From: Phascolomyces articulosus
Taxonomy: Eukaryota; Mucoromycota; Mucoromycetes; Mucorales; Lichtheimiaceae
DNA: 64,000 bases
Reading direction: 5' to 3'
NCBI GenBank assembly: GCA_025677815.1
Contig: JAIXMP010000020.1
Coordinates: 558,001 to 622,000 of the forward strand
A program made the translations under genes and the position numbers. This document shows positions 23,021-36,864 of this stretch, piece by piece; position 1 is the first letter of the stretch, and each line of letters starts with the position of its first letter. The notes below the pieces were generated by a model. That model worked only from the letters and a program-made list of their open reading frames with translations. It was not told the DNA's origin and searched no databases.

Positions 23021-25330
23021 TTATAGACCATTTTTCCATTCAGGTGCATTTGGATTCAATCCTTTCTTCTTTTGCAGAAGAGGTGGCATCAAAGTCACTT
23101 TGGGCGAACCTGCGCGTGTAATGGGAGGTGAAACAAGGGCTAGTGGGAAATCAGGATGTCGACGGATAATTGGTGAAGAACGCATACTAGTAGCTGCACT
23201 ACTAGGAATTTTTACACGACAATGAATCAATTCACCATTAATATTGGTATTAAATACCAAATAACCATCTTCTTCCTTTACTGATTCTTCTTCTTCTGTT
23301 TCTACTTCATCTGCTGTGCTACAATTACTACTACTTGTTGTCATTGTAGTGGCACTACTTTGGGTTGTGGTCGAAGAGGGAGGAGAAGCACTAGGTGTAG
23401 GTAACTTTGTGTTTGTCGTCGTAGTTGCAGTGGCCGTCACAGGGTGATTTGCATGATGATGATGAGAAGGAGGAGGAAGAGGGCGATGATGATGATGATA
23501 CTGATTGGCAAGTTCTGCTTCCAATTGATGAATACGATGTTGCATTTGATTCATCTTGATCATATCTGAAGTTTGTCGTTTATGAAATTCTACATGTTGT
23601 TGTTCTAATTGTTTACTTTTTTTTTGTTCTTCTGCCAATTTTTGATGAAGACCTTGACATTCTTGTTGTATTTGTTTACTATTTTGTTTTTGTTTTTGTA
23701 GTGCAGATTTGAGATTTTCTGTTGTGTTTTGTAATGTTTGTTTTTCGGCTTCCAATCGTGCAGTTTGACTAGAAAGAGCAATCAATCGTTGGGCCATTTC
23801 TACTTCTGTATGATTGTCACAACTACTTTGATCCATCATGATAGAATGTTGTTGTTGTTGTTGAGTAGTGATGCTATTACTATTAGAGCTACTGCGATTT
23901 GCTGCAGGAGGCATGGATTGTCGGCGTCGAAGTGCTGTACCACCCTTATTACTAGTAGTAGTAGTAGGAGTAGCAGTTGTTGTACTTGAACGTACCATGG
24001 GATGTTGTTGTTGTTGTTGTTGTTGTTGCTGATAATGATGATGATGTTGTTGTTGTTCTAATGTTAAAAGACGACGATCCAATCGTGCTGCTGTAACTTC
24101 AAGGTCTTGAAGTTTTTGTTCATCAAGATAATTAAATTCAGGACACAATACAGATCGAATCCGTGCGTCTATTTGTTGCTCGACTTTTTTGGATATCATC
24201 TGCCAGAGATGGTCCTGACACGTTTTGGGTGGCGAACGGTTCCCACATTGCAAGGGGCAATGTGTCTCATGAATTGAATTGGTGGTTGCTGTTTGTCTAT
24301 TACTATTATTATTATTATTTGTTATAGGATTACGAATCATCTATAATAGATATATTTAATATTAGAATTAGAATTAGAATATAATGATAATCAATAAAAG
24401 GGTTTTTTTAGAAACATTTTATTATTTATTATTATTATTATTTTTTATTATTATCTCGTGTACTCTTTTTTTCTTCTTCCCTTTTTCCTCTCCCCTTTCC
24501 CCTTCTACCCCCCTTCCCTTTTGTATATTTGCATCCCTCTTCGTCTTTATTATTATGTATATTATAATTATTACTGGTTGCTCTTTTTTCCCCTAATAAG
24601 GGAAACATATAATAGGACAGAAAAGGGAATAAAAAGAATACAAGGGAAGCTTTCTTAAAATAAAAAAAAAGTAGTATTTGACTTACGCTTCGTTGTTCGT
24701 TCTTATTATTATTATTATTATTGTACACGTCTGTTGCCTTGGCATGTTCTATTACATGAACAATAGCTGGATCATTATAAAGATTGCCGAGAATGGATGA
24801 TCGGTTGTGATTGTTGTTAGGAGTTGGACTGGTTGATGGATCACTTTATGTTTTTTAGATTGGAATGAAATAAATATGATTGTTTGTTAGATGGATAAAG
24901 TAATATATATATATAAGTAGATGAAAAAGAGTGTTTACCTTTGATGTTTCTCATTATGAATCGTGGTAGAAGGAGGAGTATGTGATTGTGGAAGTTGTTG
25001 GTATGACTGTAAATATAGAATGTTAATAGAGATAAAAGGATATTAAATTTAAAGATATCATCATTGTCAAAGGGAAATTTTTATATTATACCATACCTCA
25101 ACTGAAGAGTCCATTTTAAATGGTGGTCGTTTCAGTAGTAAAATAGAAGAAGAACAAGAAGATGAAGTAGAATGATGCTGTTGTTGCTGTTGTGGTTGTT
25201 GATGATGATGCTGATAATCAATAGAATCTAACTAATAAAATAATAACAATATATAAAAATGAGAGAAAGAAGAAGAAGAAGAAAAAAAGAGTTTGAAATT
25301 TGCTGCTGGTTAAATAAAACAATGGGGAGG

Positions 25331-25369
<39 letters not shown>

Positions 25370-25670
25370 CTCCTTAAAAAAGAAATGAAAATTGGCTAAC
25401 CTGCTGTTGTGGTTGAGTAAGTTGTAAAAATAAAGATGCTTCTTCTTCTTTACCATCCTCTTCTTCTTTGTTATTTGACCATTGGTGCTAATTATATAAA
25501 TAATTATCAGTTTCATCAGTATGCATATCAGCATATCATTTATTTACCTCTTTACTTTCTTCTATTCCCATTGATTTTCTAGGAGGTAAAGAAACAACAA
25601 CAGGACATTTCTTTTTTACTGAAGGTGGTGGTGTTGTTGTTATTATTGTTGGAGGGTGAATGTTGGTCAT
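23021..25670 (-). CDS. Low-complexity coiled-coil protein of unknown function
   Basis: About six exons are predicted from ATG 25670 (MTNIHPPTIITTTPPPSVKK): 25670-25548, 25487-25401, 25231-25097, 25006-24939, 24843 to about 24690, then about 24340-23021. The first half is Ser/Pro/His/Gln-rich. Mid-protein holds a Cys/His-containing segment (THCPLQCGNRSPPKTCQDHL) and a long heptad-like coiled coil (LIALSSQTARLEAEKQTLQN onward to HRIHQLEAELANQY). The C-terminus has a conserved-looking block (EEDGYLVFNTNINGELIHCR) and ends PNAPEWKNGL. Poly-Gln and poly-His come from CAA/CAT microsatellites. The intron after exon 2 contains a 35-base homopolymer. No family is recognised; a scaffold or cytoskeletal role would be a guess. 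Confidence 0.7.
25331..25365. repeat. 35-base poly-A tract
   Basis: An uninterrupted A35 on the plus strand, equal to T35 in the transcript sense of the coiled-coil gene. It lies within the intron between the exons ending at 25401 and starting at 25231, in the pyrimidine-rich position of an acceptor. Confidence 0.95.
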
Positions 25671-28600
25671 GTTGATTGTCCAATGGTGAATTGTCAAAAA
25701 AAAAGACTTTTTTTTGTTTATATGTTTATAAAGAAATGTGCTTTGATATTTATGCTTTCTATTTGTGACACGATTTTTTTTTTCTTGTTAAAAAAAAAAG
25801 CAAAAGAAGTGAAAAAGAGAGACTTTTTTTATTGACTCTTTTTTTTTCTTAATAACGAATCCTTCTCGGTGGATGGATGAATAAAGCACCTTTTTTTTTA
25901 CACATGCATGATGCAACAACACAGCATCTTCTTTTAATAATAATAAATTTGGGGGAGGGGAAGAAGGCTAGTCAGCATACAATAATATAATAAATTGGTT
26001 TTTATGGATTGGGTTTCGGACATGATTGGATTCGTACACATCATCCCTTTTTTTTTCTACACCCCCAAAAAAACTTCTTGTCCTGCTGCTCCTAAGTAAT
26101 CATTTTTTTTTATTGCTTCATTCGACCACGCATTTAAAATGCACCAACCCTTTTTTTTTTGTTTAACCCTCTTCGGACCTCTAATCCGTTTTGATGTGTG
26201 GATGTGTATATACCCTTCCGAAGAAGGATAATGATTCATAATTCTAGTAAGTACTGATGATTATTATAATGCACTATGGATATTAAGTAACTACAGATGA
26301 TTGTTGAAACAACAACAAACCATTATTATCTGTACTTTAGGAAGAATTTATGTTTATATGACAGCAAACAATCATATATATTTTGACATGTCACTTTACT
26401 ACTACCGCAACTTGCATATATTATTTATAGTAGTAGTATAATAAAATAAAACATTCTTTCTTAATTCCTGAGTTCATATGTACATAGCACAACAGTTATG
26501 TATCTATGCTTCTTCTTATGACTACTACAACAAACATCATGTTACCTACTCAATTTAATTAGAGTATATATACATTTGCATTGTGAGAGTCATAAAACTA
26601 TTGTCTCAGATCTTATCGTTCTTTTTTGACACTATATAGAAAGGTATTATGTAGTTATATGACGTTAAATACAGTTATCTTAATCAAGTCAATAGACTCC
26701 ATATCGAGTAGCCATAATATAGTATTTATACTATATTATTTATACATCATGATTGCATTAGGCCCTATTTTTTAAGCAAGATCTTCATGCTATTTGTTTT
26801 TTTTATACCTGACAAAAGTTGATCTAATAACAACATAATCATACTAGTAGTCGAAGAAGAATGCTATGTTAAATATATACAATTCTTATTGAATGGTCAT
26901 CATTACCAAAATGATACGTCTCTTCTCTTGTTCTTCAGGTTTTTTTTTTTTTTTTTTTTGCATGAGATACATATACTTAGTATAATACACCATACATAAT
27001 AAACATGTTGATATGTATCATCATAAGATAACATATGACAAAGAACATGACCTCATATTTATACGTAACATATGTAATAAAAAAAAGCTGAAGACTCATG
27101 CTATTGTGAAATTAACAAATCTAAAATTAAGGAGACACGTCGACAAGTAATAAATCTAATATATCATTATGCCATCTGCTTGTATATATATATATATATA
27201 TACCGTTATTATTATAATTATCAAAAGATTCAAATTTCCGTTTATACCTTGACAACGAAGGGGTGATATGGGAGAAAGAAGGGGTTGAAGGAAGAAAAAA
27301 AAAGCTGTTATATTAGTTGACCAACAACAATGACGTTTACCAAGGAGATATATAGTAGATAGAGTACACTGTTTGCTCTGATCAAATAGACATCTAATTA
27401 TTTAAATTTATCCAGAACTACGACTGCAACAACAACTTGTCTCTCTATAATCATGAGGTATTTTATTTTTCTCTCAGATTTAAAAATAATCCATCAGAGC
27501 CATGTGTTTTTTTTTCTCTATTTCATTAAGTTATAAGTTCATCTTCCATTTCAATAGATCATAGCAATCCATCCCATCTTTTCTATTCAAATAACTCCCT
27601 TCTCCCCCCACGCTTTCTTTTGTACTCATCAAATATTCTTCTCCGCCTTTTTTTTTTTTGAAAGGTTTTGAAAAATGCTACAATAAGGTTACCCTGCTGT
27701 CGTGGCACAAAAGAAGCAAAAATAAGTATCACTGAAAAACATGTGGGTTACCCGGTCCAAGCTGTCATTTTTTTTCTTTTTTTAAAAAAGAAGAAGGATT
27801 TTTTTTTCCCAATAACGTGTGCATTGTTATAATATTCCATTGATCCATATATAAAAATATTAGTAGACATTTTGTATATCTTAATATCGTAAATGTGATT
27901 TGAATAATTCTTAAAAAAAATAGGATTAGAATGACGATAGAAGATTGAACGTCAACTTGTAATGTTGTTGGCTTATTATTATACAATTTCTTTAAAAGTG
28001 AATTCCGAGAAATAAGTACCGACCAACTAAAAAAGAAATCGGAGTGAAGTTGCCATGAAAGCCTATATAGTGATGAACTTTGAATATGGGCGTTTGTTTC
28101 ATGCCATGTAGTAATATGCATTCATAAAAGAAATTGTTTGTTATTCTTCTTTTATACTTTAACATGTCACATATTTGATCCTTTACCAATATGAATCCTA
28201 ATATGAATAGAAGCAATCATCTTTTGATCATTTTATTGGGTTTATATATATATATATGTAACGAATATGATATCTCTATATCACCATTCAATAGTTCAAA
28301 AGTTTTCTTTTTTTTTTGGTTTAGAGTTTGGGTTACCTGAAAGATTGCGGCAAACAGCGTGCCGATCTTAGTGTAACAACATGAACGTATCAAGTATTTT
28401 TTTTTCAATACAACATACCATCACATATATGTATCCACCTGATCAATGTCATCATCATCATCGATAATCTGCGTTGTACAGCCAGAAAAAAAAGACATGA
28501 TTGTTATGTGTGTTTTTTAAGGATAAATGTAATGAAATGTATACAATGTTACCCAATAGAGAAAGTTCTTTTTTCATCTTTATCATCAATAACCACAAAA

Positions 28601-31564
28601 AAAACCATATGTTTTTTCTTGCACACAAAGTTTTGTATAGGATTACGTATACCAATTGTTACAACTATACTACTACGTAAAACTGTTTGCTGAGTGAGTA
28701 ATCTAATAAATGATTACAGTAATTGTTGTAGTCCGCTTTTTAATTACCTTATAATTATATGTACACAATAAATATAAGTCAAAATTTATTATTATTAAAT
28801 AACATCTTATGATCTTATAAAAAGAGGGAAAAAAATTATTACCTATTTTATTTATAACATGACATCAAGAAACGTGGCAGAAAGTCCATATAATGAACAA
28901 TCGAATTTTAATTCCGAGGTTCCGTAATATTAATAACAACTTGTGTATGAACCAATGATCCTTGAGTTGATCGTTATGAACACAGGGAATATAAATGTCA
29001 TGCTATAACAAAATGTTCTAGACCAGAAGGAGGATCATCTTTATAGTTATCACTTAATAGTTATCATATATAACCAATGTATTGGAAAAGGATCTTCAGC
29101 CTATCGACATTTAAAAAAAGACTGCCATGATGAAAGAAAACACATAACACCTCAAACTTATGATATTAAAAAAACCACAATAATATTTGAGGCTTTTACT
29201 CTTTGTTTTTAGCTTTCTTCTCTTCTGTCCATGATGATGAATAACCCTTACCAACTCTTTCCCCCCCCCCCCAAATTTCTTCCATTTTTATTTATGCTAT
29301 ACCCTATCATTATGCGCATTTAAATATTATTAATACTGATATGTAAGATGAATATGCAGAATATGTCATAGTAAACCTACCGGTGATACTCTATCTACAT
29401 AATTTCCAATCATAGAAACATGGTGATTACTATTGGTGTTTAAATAAATCATTAAAAAATGATACCCTTACTCCGAGGTGAAGAAATGATGCTTTATAGG
29501 ATATGGTTTATCCATTCAGCATACCACTTAATTATGACGAAGGTATTTTACACCGTCTCATTTTACCTGTTCTATTACGTGGTGATGGTGATGATTTGTT
29601 ATAATATATATATATATATATATATATTTTGATGTTTGTGGATAAAGATTTAATGACAAATAACACCATTCGCTTTTAAGAGAAAATAGTAAATGGCGGC
29701 GCCCCACATGTGCGTTATTTATTTATATAACTAGAAATTAATAACCATCAGGATGCATAAACATATAGGTTCTTCTCAGATATGTCACCACCATGACGTG
29801 TCTGTTGTTAAATAGCAGTAGTAATAAACACCAATACTAACATTATTATCATCTTTGTTCTTCTTATTTTGTGTGCCTTATTATTATTGGGATCTACTAT
29901 GATAAACCCTCCTTTTTATGTGTAATAATGATTTCTTCTAGGAAGTAGAAAGCTAATTTTTCATGAGTTAACGCAGCCATCTCCTTATGTTTTATTATGT
30001 GAAATTAAAATAATAACAAGTTTTTTTATATCACTCCAATGACAGATACACATCTTATTATTTTTCATCGTATATAAGAAGAATATCATCTATAGAAAAA
30101 ATTATATTAATAATATCCATATATTAATAGAAAAGCTTATTAGGTAGTAGACAAGAGAAATGAATTGTTTTTCATTAACTCTCGATTAAACCAACCTCCT
30201 ACACAAGAAATACTATATTTATGTCAATATGAACATATACTGTACTAAACCTACAGATAAACATTAATATCAACTTAAAAAGTAAGGTTTAGGTCCCACT
30301 CATGATCCTATTTTTTTTATGTCAACGTCGTATTTGTCCACTATGCCCTTTTTCATTCTAAAAAAGTATATTTATATATTAAATATTGTAATTATCATTA
30401 GAATTACTTATTCAAGAAATGGGAGTCTGTGTGTTATTATCGTATCATTATAATTATAATTTACGCTACGATTATCTCATCACATTTTATTTGACATATA
30501 TGTAACTTCGAAATGAATCTGGTAAATTTCAATTTTTTTTACTCCTGAAGCGTCAAAAACGTCATAGAGCATTAAAAAGACAAGAATACTCATGTATGCA
30601 TGCCGCAGATCAAGATCACGACGATAATATACTATTACCATAAAAAACCAAAATACGAATTTAGAATTTCATCATTAAAACGATGCAATGTTGCTTTATT
30701 CTTCGCTATTTATTATATAAATGGTAATCTGTTCAGTGTACCCTACAGAAAAAAAAACTTTATTTGTTATTATTTTATTCTAGTCGATGACATAAAACAT
30801 ATACTGTTGGGGTGAAGTACTATATTATGTTGTCTTGGAACATAAATCTAGCTACGTAGGAATAATTTATTTATACTTTTGTACTGTATAATCTCATCAT
30901 ATTGTTAAGGTGTTATATTATTGTTACTTTACTTTTTGATTGTCAACAGAGAATCAATCATTTTCTAGCTATTTTATATTTGTAAAAGGAATCAACAGCA
31001 TCATGAATTATATTGCTTAAACAGTATATAGCATTTAATGATACGTTGGATCAAAGGATACATTACTACTATATAGTAAATACGAATTATGTATCATTTA
31101 TATTCTATTTATTTGTTCCTGAATATATTATGGAATTAGAGAAGAATCATTTGGTTAGCCCATCAAAACAAAGAAATCTCCAATATTTAATTTCTTTTAT
31201 TTGCAACACAAGGAAAGGATATATTGGATCTTCTTTTTTTTTCCCATGTATTATTCTATGTTTATAATTCATAAGTATCCAACTTTTTTGTTTTTGTTAT
31301 TAGACAATCCCCAAAAAAAATACCTTTGAATCTCATATATTAACATTCTTCGTTTGATTTGCACACTATTTTATTTACAAAACATGTTACCCCACTCATT
31401 TTCTTTGTTTTGGTTTATTTATTTATTTTTTCTTATAAAATTCTCTATTCTCTTGTCGATGAGATTATATATTCCTCATTCTTTATCTTTTTGTCTCTCA
31501 CTTTTTTCTTTTAAAAAACCAAAACTATTATTATCTACAGAATTTTTTTATAACAATAATCACT
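25671..31564. other. Gene desert, about 5.9 kb
   Basis: No frame shows sustained coding texture or a recognisable domain, and no RNA gene was found. The sequence is AT-rich with short (TA)n runs near 27187 and 29608, a T18 run near 26941, and a C10-11 run near 29263. Short ORFs at 27765, 27992, 28217, 30600 and 31013 are hydrophobic or Lys/Tyr/Ile-rich translations of AT-rich DNA and are not supported. The part next to 25670 should contain the promoter of the coiled-coil gene. Confidence 0.5.
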
Positions 31565-31870
31565 ATGGAATTTGTTTTTGATGTATTAACACAAGGTGGA
31601 TACACTGCTCTACAACTTCCTAAAATATCAAACAACGTAATACAACAAGTATCAAGTAGTAGTAATAATAAGCAATCAACTACATTCCAAGCCTTTTTAT
31701 TTATTAGTGCATTGGTGGCCATGCTGACGATGAATGACAAGGGGCAATATGACGAAGAAGAAGAAAGAAGGCAACATCGAAGGATAAGAGAAGAATTCGA
31801 TGATATGCAATATGATCTTCATAGTTCACCTCTGCTTGTTGGTTTTATGGAAAAGTTCTTTGAATTGTAA
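31565..31870 (+). CDS. Hypothetical small protein (101 aa), possible membrane segment
   Basis: ATG 31565 follows a T-rich leader and opens a single-exon frame. The peptide has a Ser/Asn/Gln stretch, a hydrophobic segment (QAFLFISALVAMLTM, about residues 42-56) that could span a membrane, then an acidic and basic tail (DEEEERRQHRRIREEFDDM) and a hydrophobic end (LLVGFMEKFFEL). Charge pattern and codon use look more like a gene than the AT-rich surroundings. No homologue is recognised. It is followed by about 680 bp of non-coding sequence before the FHIP gene. Confidence 0.5.
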   Translation: MEFVFDVLTQGGYTALQLPKISNNVIQQVSSSSNNKQSTTFQAFLFISALVAMLTMNDKGQYDEEEERRQHRRIREEFDDMQYDLHSSPLLVGFMEKFFEL

Positions 31871-32554
31871 ATAACGATATCACTCTTTGTTGTATGTAGC
31901 TTTAGTATATAGTATATGTTTTGTATGGAAAATAATACTACTTGGGATATCTTTATTAATTGATATGTATCATAATATTTGTATGTATAATAATAAAAAT
32001 ACCTTTCAAAACACCTAAGTATTATTAATGAAAGCAATGCTAGTAACTAGTATTGATAATCAGTTTGGTAAAATAACAATGTTTTGAATAACATCATATT
32101 ATCAATATGTATGCAGGAATGATAAGAGTGTGTTTATGCAATCCAGATATAAACAACAATTTAAAAAAAAAACATCATCAGTGGTTGTGCCTAGTAACAA
32201 AAAAAACACTTTGTTAGGAATAATGCAGAAATGAATTATGATCATCTAAAGTAATTTCTTCCAAAAGTCTTACATAGGATTGTAGCATTTTTATATAAAT
32301 CCCCAAGTCAATTATAGTTTGGATTCATGTTAAAAAAAGTTTAAAAAGTCTTTTTTAGCATATGAGAGATAATTTTGCATATTAATCCACAAAAAAAAAA
32401 GGCGGGGATCGACAATAGTAGTAAGCAGTACGGAAGCGGGGATTCATTCTATTCTCTCTACAAACAACCTCTTTAAAGTTCCTTGGTTACCTCTTTTTTT
32501 TTTTTGTTTCCCACCCAACCGACGTAAAACGATCCGGCGTCAGTGAGAGAGATA
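31871..32554. other. Intergenic region upstream of the FHIP-like gene
   Basis: About 680 bp of AT-rich sequence. Just before ATG 32555 lies a short CT-rich and then more GC-rich leader. No gene is seen. Confidence 0.5.
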
Positions 32555-35500
32555 ATGTTTCTGTCAAAATTCTTGGCAAGGAACAATGCTAAGTCCAAAT
32601 TAGAACTTTTGACAGAAGCTTGGACTGGTATTCAAAAATATTATGAAACTGCAGCAGGTAAAAAAAAAAAAATAGACATTAAGTCAATGAGGAACAGCAA
32701 GAAAAAAAAAGCACAACAATAAAAAAACGATGAAAAAAATGAAAAATAGAAAAGAAAAACTCACAAGATGATTGTATTCATGTTGAATTCTTTAGATCCT
32801 TTAAAAGATGCCGTTGATTTAACACCCATCCCGGTGTGTTTGCAGAATATTGTTAAACTTATTCAAGCTGAAGAACTCGAATATGAGCGGGCGAGTGATA
32901 GCTTGGAAACAGGTCCGTGCCTGGAATATCTTTTACATAAGCGCGTTTTGGAAGAATTGGTCGAGTTTGCTCGAGTGGATGTAAGCTTAACCTATCATTT
33001 ATTTATTTTAAACGATCTACGCAGTAAACTTTTCAAAAAGGGAGGATCATAAAAAAAGGGGAGGTGAGAAGGGGAGAGATAGAGAATGATAGTGAATGTT
33101 AATTTTATTATTATTATTATTATTATCTTAATTACTAGACACCTTACGGAATGCGAGTCCACTGTCTCCGGTTTTTTTGTAGTTTGGTGAATAATGTTCA
33201 TGCACAACTACTTCCGGAACGTGCGGTCCATGTACCCCTTCAAAAGCTTATCAATTCTTGTCATCGATTGATATTCCATCATTATGAACAAATGGCTACT
33301 GAACCTGAATCTTGCCCTGAAGAACGGATTCAAGCTATTTCAGAACTTTCTTTGGAACTTGTCAAATTGATGCATGGCGTCTTTTCTCATTTTAAGGGAA
33401 GTAATGCTGCATTAATGGATCTTTTCTTTGAACGTGGATGGTGTCGTGGGCTTGGCGAAAATGTATGGCGAAGCAGTAAAGATGGACGTACATTCCACAA
33501 GCGCCGAGAAAGTATGGATGAAAAATTTGCATGGAATATGTTTTTAACGGTAAGCTAAAGCTATAAACCAAAAACGAAAAAAAAAAGATATATATCGTAT
33601 TTGCATATTTGTTATATATTGGAAGGTTTAAGTTACTCATGCCAGGTGAAGCCTCGTTTTGATATGTTTACATTTTTGATCGACTATATGAATATGCCAG
33701 GTGAAACTGGCGAAATTGCAAGAGAGGCTATTTTATTTGCATTACGACTTTTGGATGGTGATCCAGAATATGTTTGTTATGTTGTTGAATATTCTGGTCT
33801 ATGTGATATTATGGTAAGATATTTTCTTTAATTGACTTATTGGAAGTACTTATTAAGACTCTTTTATTTTATTTTTTTCTTAGGCTGAACGACTTGCTTT
33901 GTTTTATGCCAAACTTCCTAAAAATTCAGGTGCATTTTCGATATCCGAGAATGGTCGAGTTGTTCCTGTCAGGCCACCACGTCGTCGAATCAATCTTTCC
34001 GTTCCTGTCATGATCACTAATAACAGCTTAATGATCACTGTCAACGCACATCATAGCTTCCGAAAGAAAAGAAGAAAGCGAAGTCCTTTTGACGTCAATT
34101 TTGTACGCGCTCTGGAATCCGTACGTGACATGGATATTATCGTGGACGAATTTTACAGTTTCTGGGAATACTTGAACGATGTTGCTCGCGTTGCTGATCG
34201 TCGACTCATGACAGCTTTGATGGCTCAGCTGACCACCAACTTTTGGCATCCTGTCGTATGCACAGCACTCAGTTCGCCTTCTGCTGAATTGGCTACTGCA
34301 GCTACAGCTTATACAACGGAAATGATTCGTTCATTGACCGATCAAAAGTTACTTCATGCCTTTTTAGTCGTCCTGTTGGGTGAAGAAGGAGGTGTTGGCA
34401 AGGATTTGGAACCAGAAACACGTAATACAGCCCAACCACGCCAGGATCTTATTGATGAAGATCATGATGATGACGAGAAAAGCGAAGAAGATGAGGAAGA
34501 AAAGGATAAGCTCGGTGGTATGGGCGATGAAAATGAAGAAGAGCTCACATTACGTGTGTTGCTGATCAATCGTATCGATGCCGAATATCATGATCTTTCC
34601 CTTTCCACATTACGATTCTTTGATACTGTCCTTGAAACATACAATCAATTTGCTATTTACAATCTTATTCTTCGTAATTATCTCGATATTACACCCGAAG
34701 GAGAGTATGTGGAAGAGGTTGAAAAGGATAACACAGATACTTCGTCCCTTGGATCCAAACCTCTTGATGATGGTACTGAGTCTATAACCAAATCCAAAGA
34801 TTCAGATGAAGAAAAATCGACTACTGATGAAGAAGGAGATGAATCAAATAAAAAGGACAAGACAGAAAAAGTTCGTTGGTTGGTTGAGAGGTAAGAATTA
34901 AATTGAACTAATATTTCTATCTTCCTTTTAGTTTCTAGTAGAAAAACCATTTATTAACTTTGTCATGATAGAATCTTATCGTTGTTGCCTCTTGAGGATG
35001 AACTTGAACGTATGAAATCCCCACCACTTTCTTCTGTTATCCAATCCGAATCCTTAGGTTCTGGTGTCCGATCACCACCAGCTGCACGTGGTTCAACCAG
35101 CATCGATATGGATGGTCGTAGAAGCACTTCGGCCGAAGGTCTCCAAAATGTGGTTGTCCCTGGCAACAGTTACGATGATTACTTCCATGAAGCGCGTGAA
35201 AGGTTCCAATATGGATTATTAGCCAAGAACTTTTGGCGATCACCTTATCCTCCACCCAAGACAAAGAAGGATTATGCACGCGAAGCAGAACATAGACGAG
35301 GTCGTCCTCAACGTCGTCCTATGAGTATGATTGTCTCATCCAAAGATGCAGCTATGCATCGCAACTTTGAACCCGACAATGCCATCCCGCCCCATAAATT
35401 ATGTGGTAGTTATGAAGGCTTGTTTATGAACCGTATTTTTGACCAGTTCTTTAAATTGCTCGAATCCTCCATGGAACAAAATTTGCTTGTGACAAGTATT

Positions 35501-36577
35501 CTTCAAAAGATTGTTGGTGTTGTAGATAAACGTATGGACGGTGTTATCTGTGAATGGAGAGCCGTACGTATTGGTGGCGATGGTGCGTTGTATGGGGGTG
35601 TATGGACACTGCCCAGTGCCAAGGGTAACCGACGCAGTCTTTATTCATTATTGGAACAAGTAACATTTGAAGCTTTAAAACGAGCACAACTTGTACCCAA
35701 TTTTGAGACTCGAATTTCTATTGCCAAGAAACGAGGTGTGCTCCATGGTACCAATAGCAATAGTGGTAGCAGCAGCAATAACGGTCACCATCACCATCAC
35801 CATGGCCATCATCCACAACCTCAGTTGAAGCGTTCAGCATCCACGTTTACGCGTTCACCTTCTGCTGCTCCTCCTCGTGAACAAGGCAAATTATCACGTC
35901 ATCCAAGTTTATCACAACTTGTCTTTTCCAAAAATTCACCTTCACCTTCTTCTCCACTCAGTCCTGGTTCTCCATCCAATTCAAAATCTGCTACTGTCGT
36001 CCCACCTCGACGAACTCCTAGTCACGAAGGTCTCCCAGAATTGAACACGACCAACTTGCCACCACAACAAGGTCTTCAACCTAGCAATGGGGCAGCTAGT
36101 GGACCTAACTCTCCATCAGCCACCTTCTTCCAACAATCACAACGTGCCAATGCTACTCCTGTCACAATGACCAACCCATTTGCCAAGTTGTCCAATTTTG
36201 TCAACTCATATATTGTATTGCAAGAATTCTGTAAGGAGTTGGCAGCTGTGATTCTTGTACGACATGCTACCAATTCCAATGATACAGGTTTGGTGCGATA
36301 TCAACAAGACCCACGTGGATCCATGATGGGCCTTCCACAACAAGATTATTGGTATGAACATGAACATCGTGGTCAAAATCATAATCTTGAAGATGAATTC
36401 AATTTGCTTTCACCCGCTGATAGTGAGCATAAACCAAGCATGGATAAATGGAAAAATCGTATTTCAATGGTATCGACATTAGCTGATTGGCGAAGTGTTC
36501 GTAGTTTGGATATTATTGATGAAGCAATTTCAACACGAATGCGTTCAGCAAGTGCAAATAGTGATGGCCAATGGTGA
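32555..36577 (+). CDS. FHIP / RAI16-like protein (FTS-Hook-interacting)
   Basis: FHIP proteins join FTS and Hook to form the FHF adaptor that couples early endosomes to dynein. Six exons are predicted, starting at 32555 (MFLSKFLARNNAKSKLELLT), with joins near 32657/32796, 32979/33140, 33549/33646, 33812/33883 and 34891/34971. The RAI16-like domain is clear: CLEYLLHKRVLEELVEFARV, RVHCLRFFCSLVNNV, LMDLFFERGW, FTFLIDYMNMPGETGEIARE, LFALRLLDGDPEYVCYVVEY and DEFYSFWEYLNDVARVADRR. An acidic insert (DEDHDDDEKSEEDEEE) and a Ser/Pro-rich insert with His6 interrupt the helical core. A further conserved block follows (SYIVLQEFCKELAAVILVRH). The cargo role is inferred from the family, since fungal FHIP in Aspergillus works in early-endosome transport. 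Confidence 0.85.
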
Positions 36578-36864
36578 TTTTTGTGATATTTTTTATAAAG
36601 ATATAGTAATATTCCCTTCGCCTCCCCCATTTCCCTCTCCCTCTCTCTCTCTTTTTCTCTCAATCTTTTATCTCGTGAACTCTATTTTTCTTTTCCTTTC
36701 TTTTTTGTTAACGTGTGTTTATCTTTTTATATATATATTTATACCGGTCCCTTGTTTATTTTTTTTTATCTTCTTTTACATTTTTTATATTAAAAAAAAA
36801 AGAATTTGTACAATCCCTTTCCTATTTTTTTTTTTATTTTCGTCCTTCTTTTTTTTTTTTAATA

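Noticed and set aside
24384..24728. ORFs of Phe/Leu/Tyr or Asn/Lys composition
   Set aside because: They read an intron and low-complexity DNA of the coiled-coil gene.
27187..27203. (TA)n runs here and at 10878 and 29608 as replication origins
   Set aside because: Simple dinucleotide runs alone do not support an origin.
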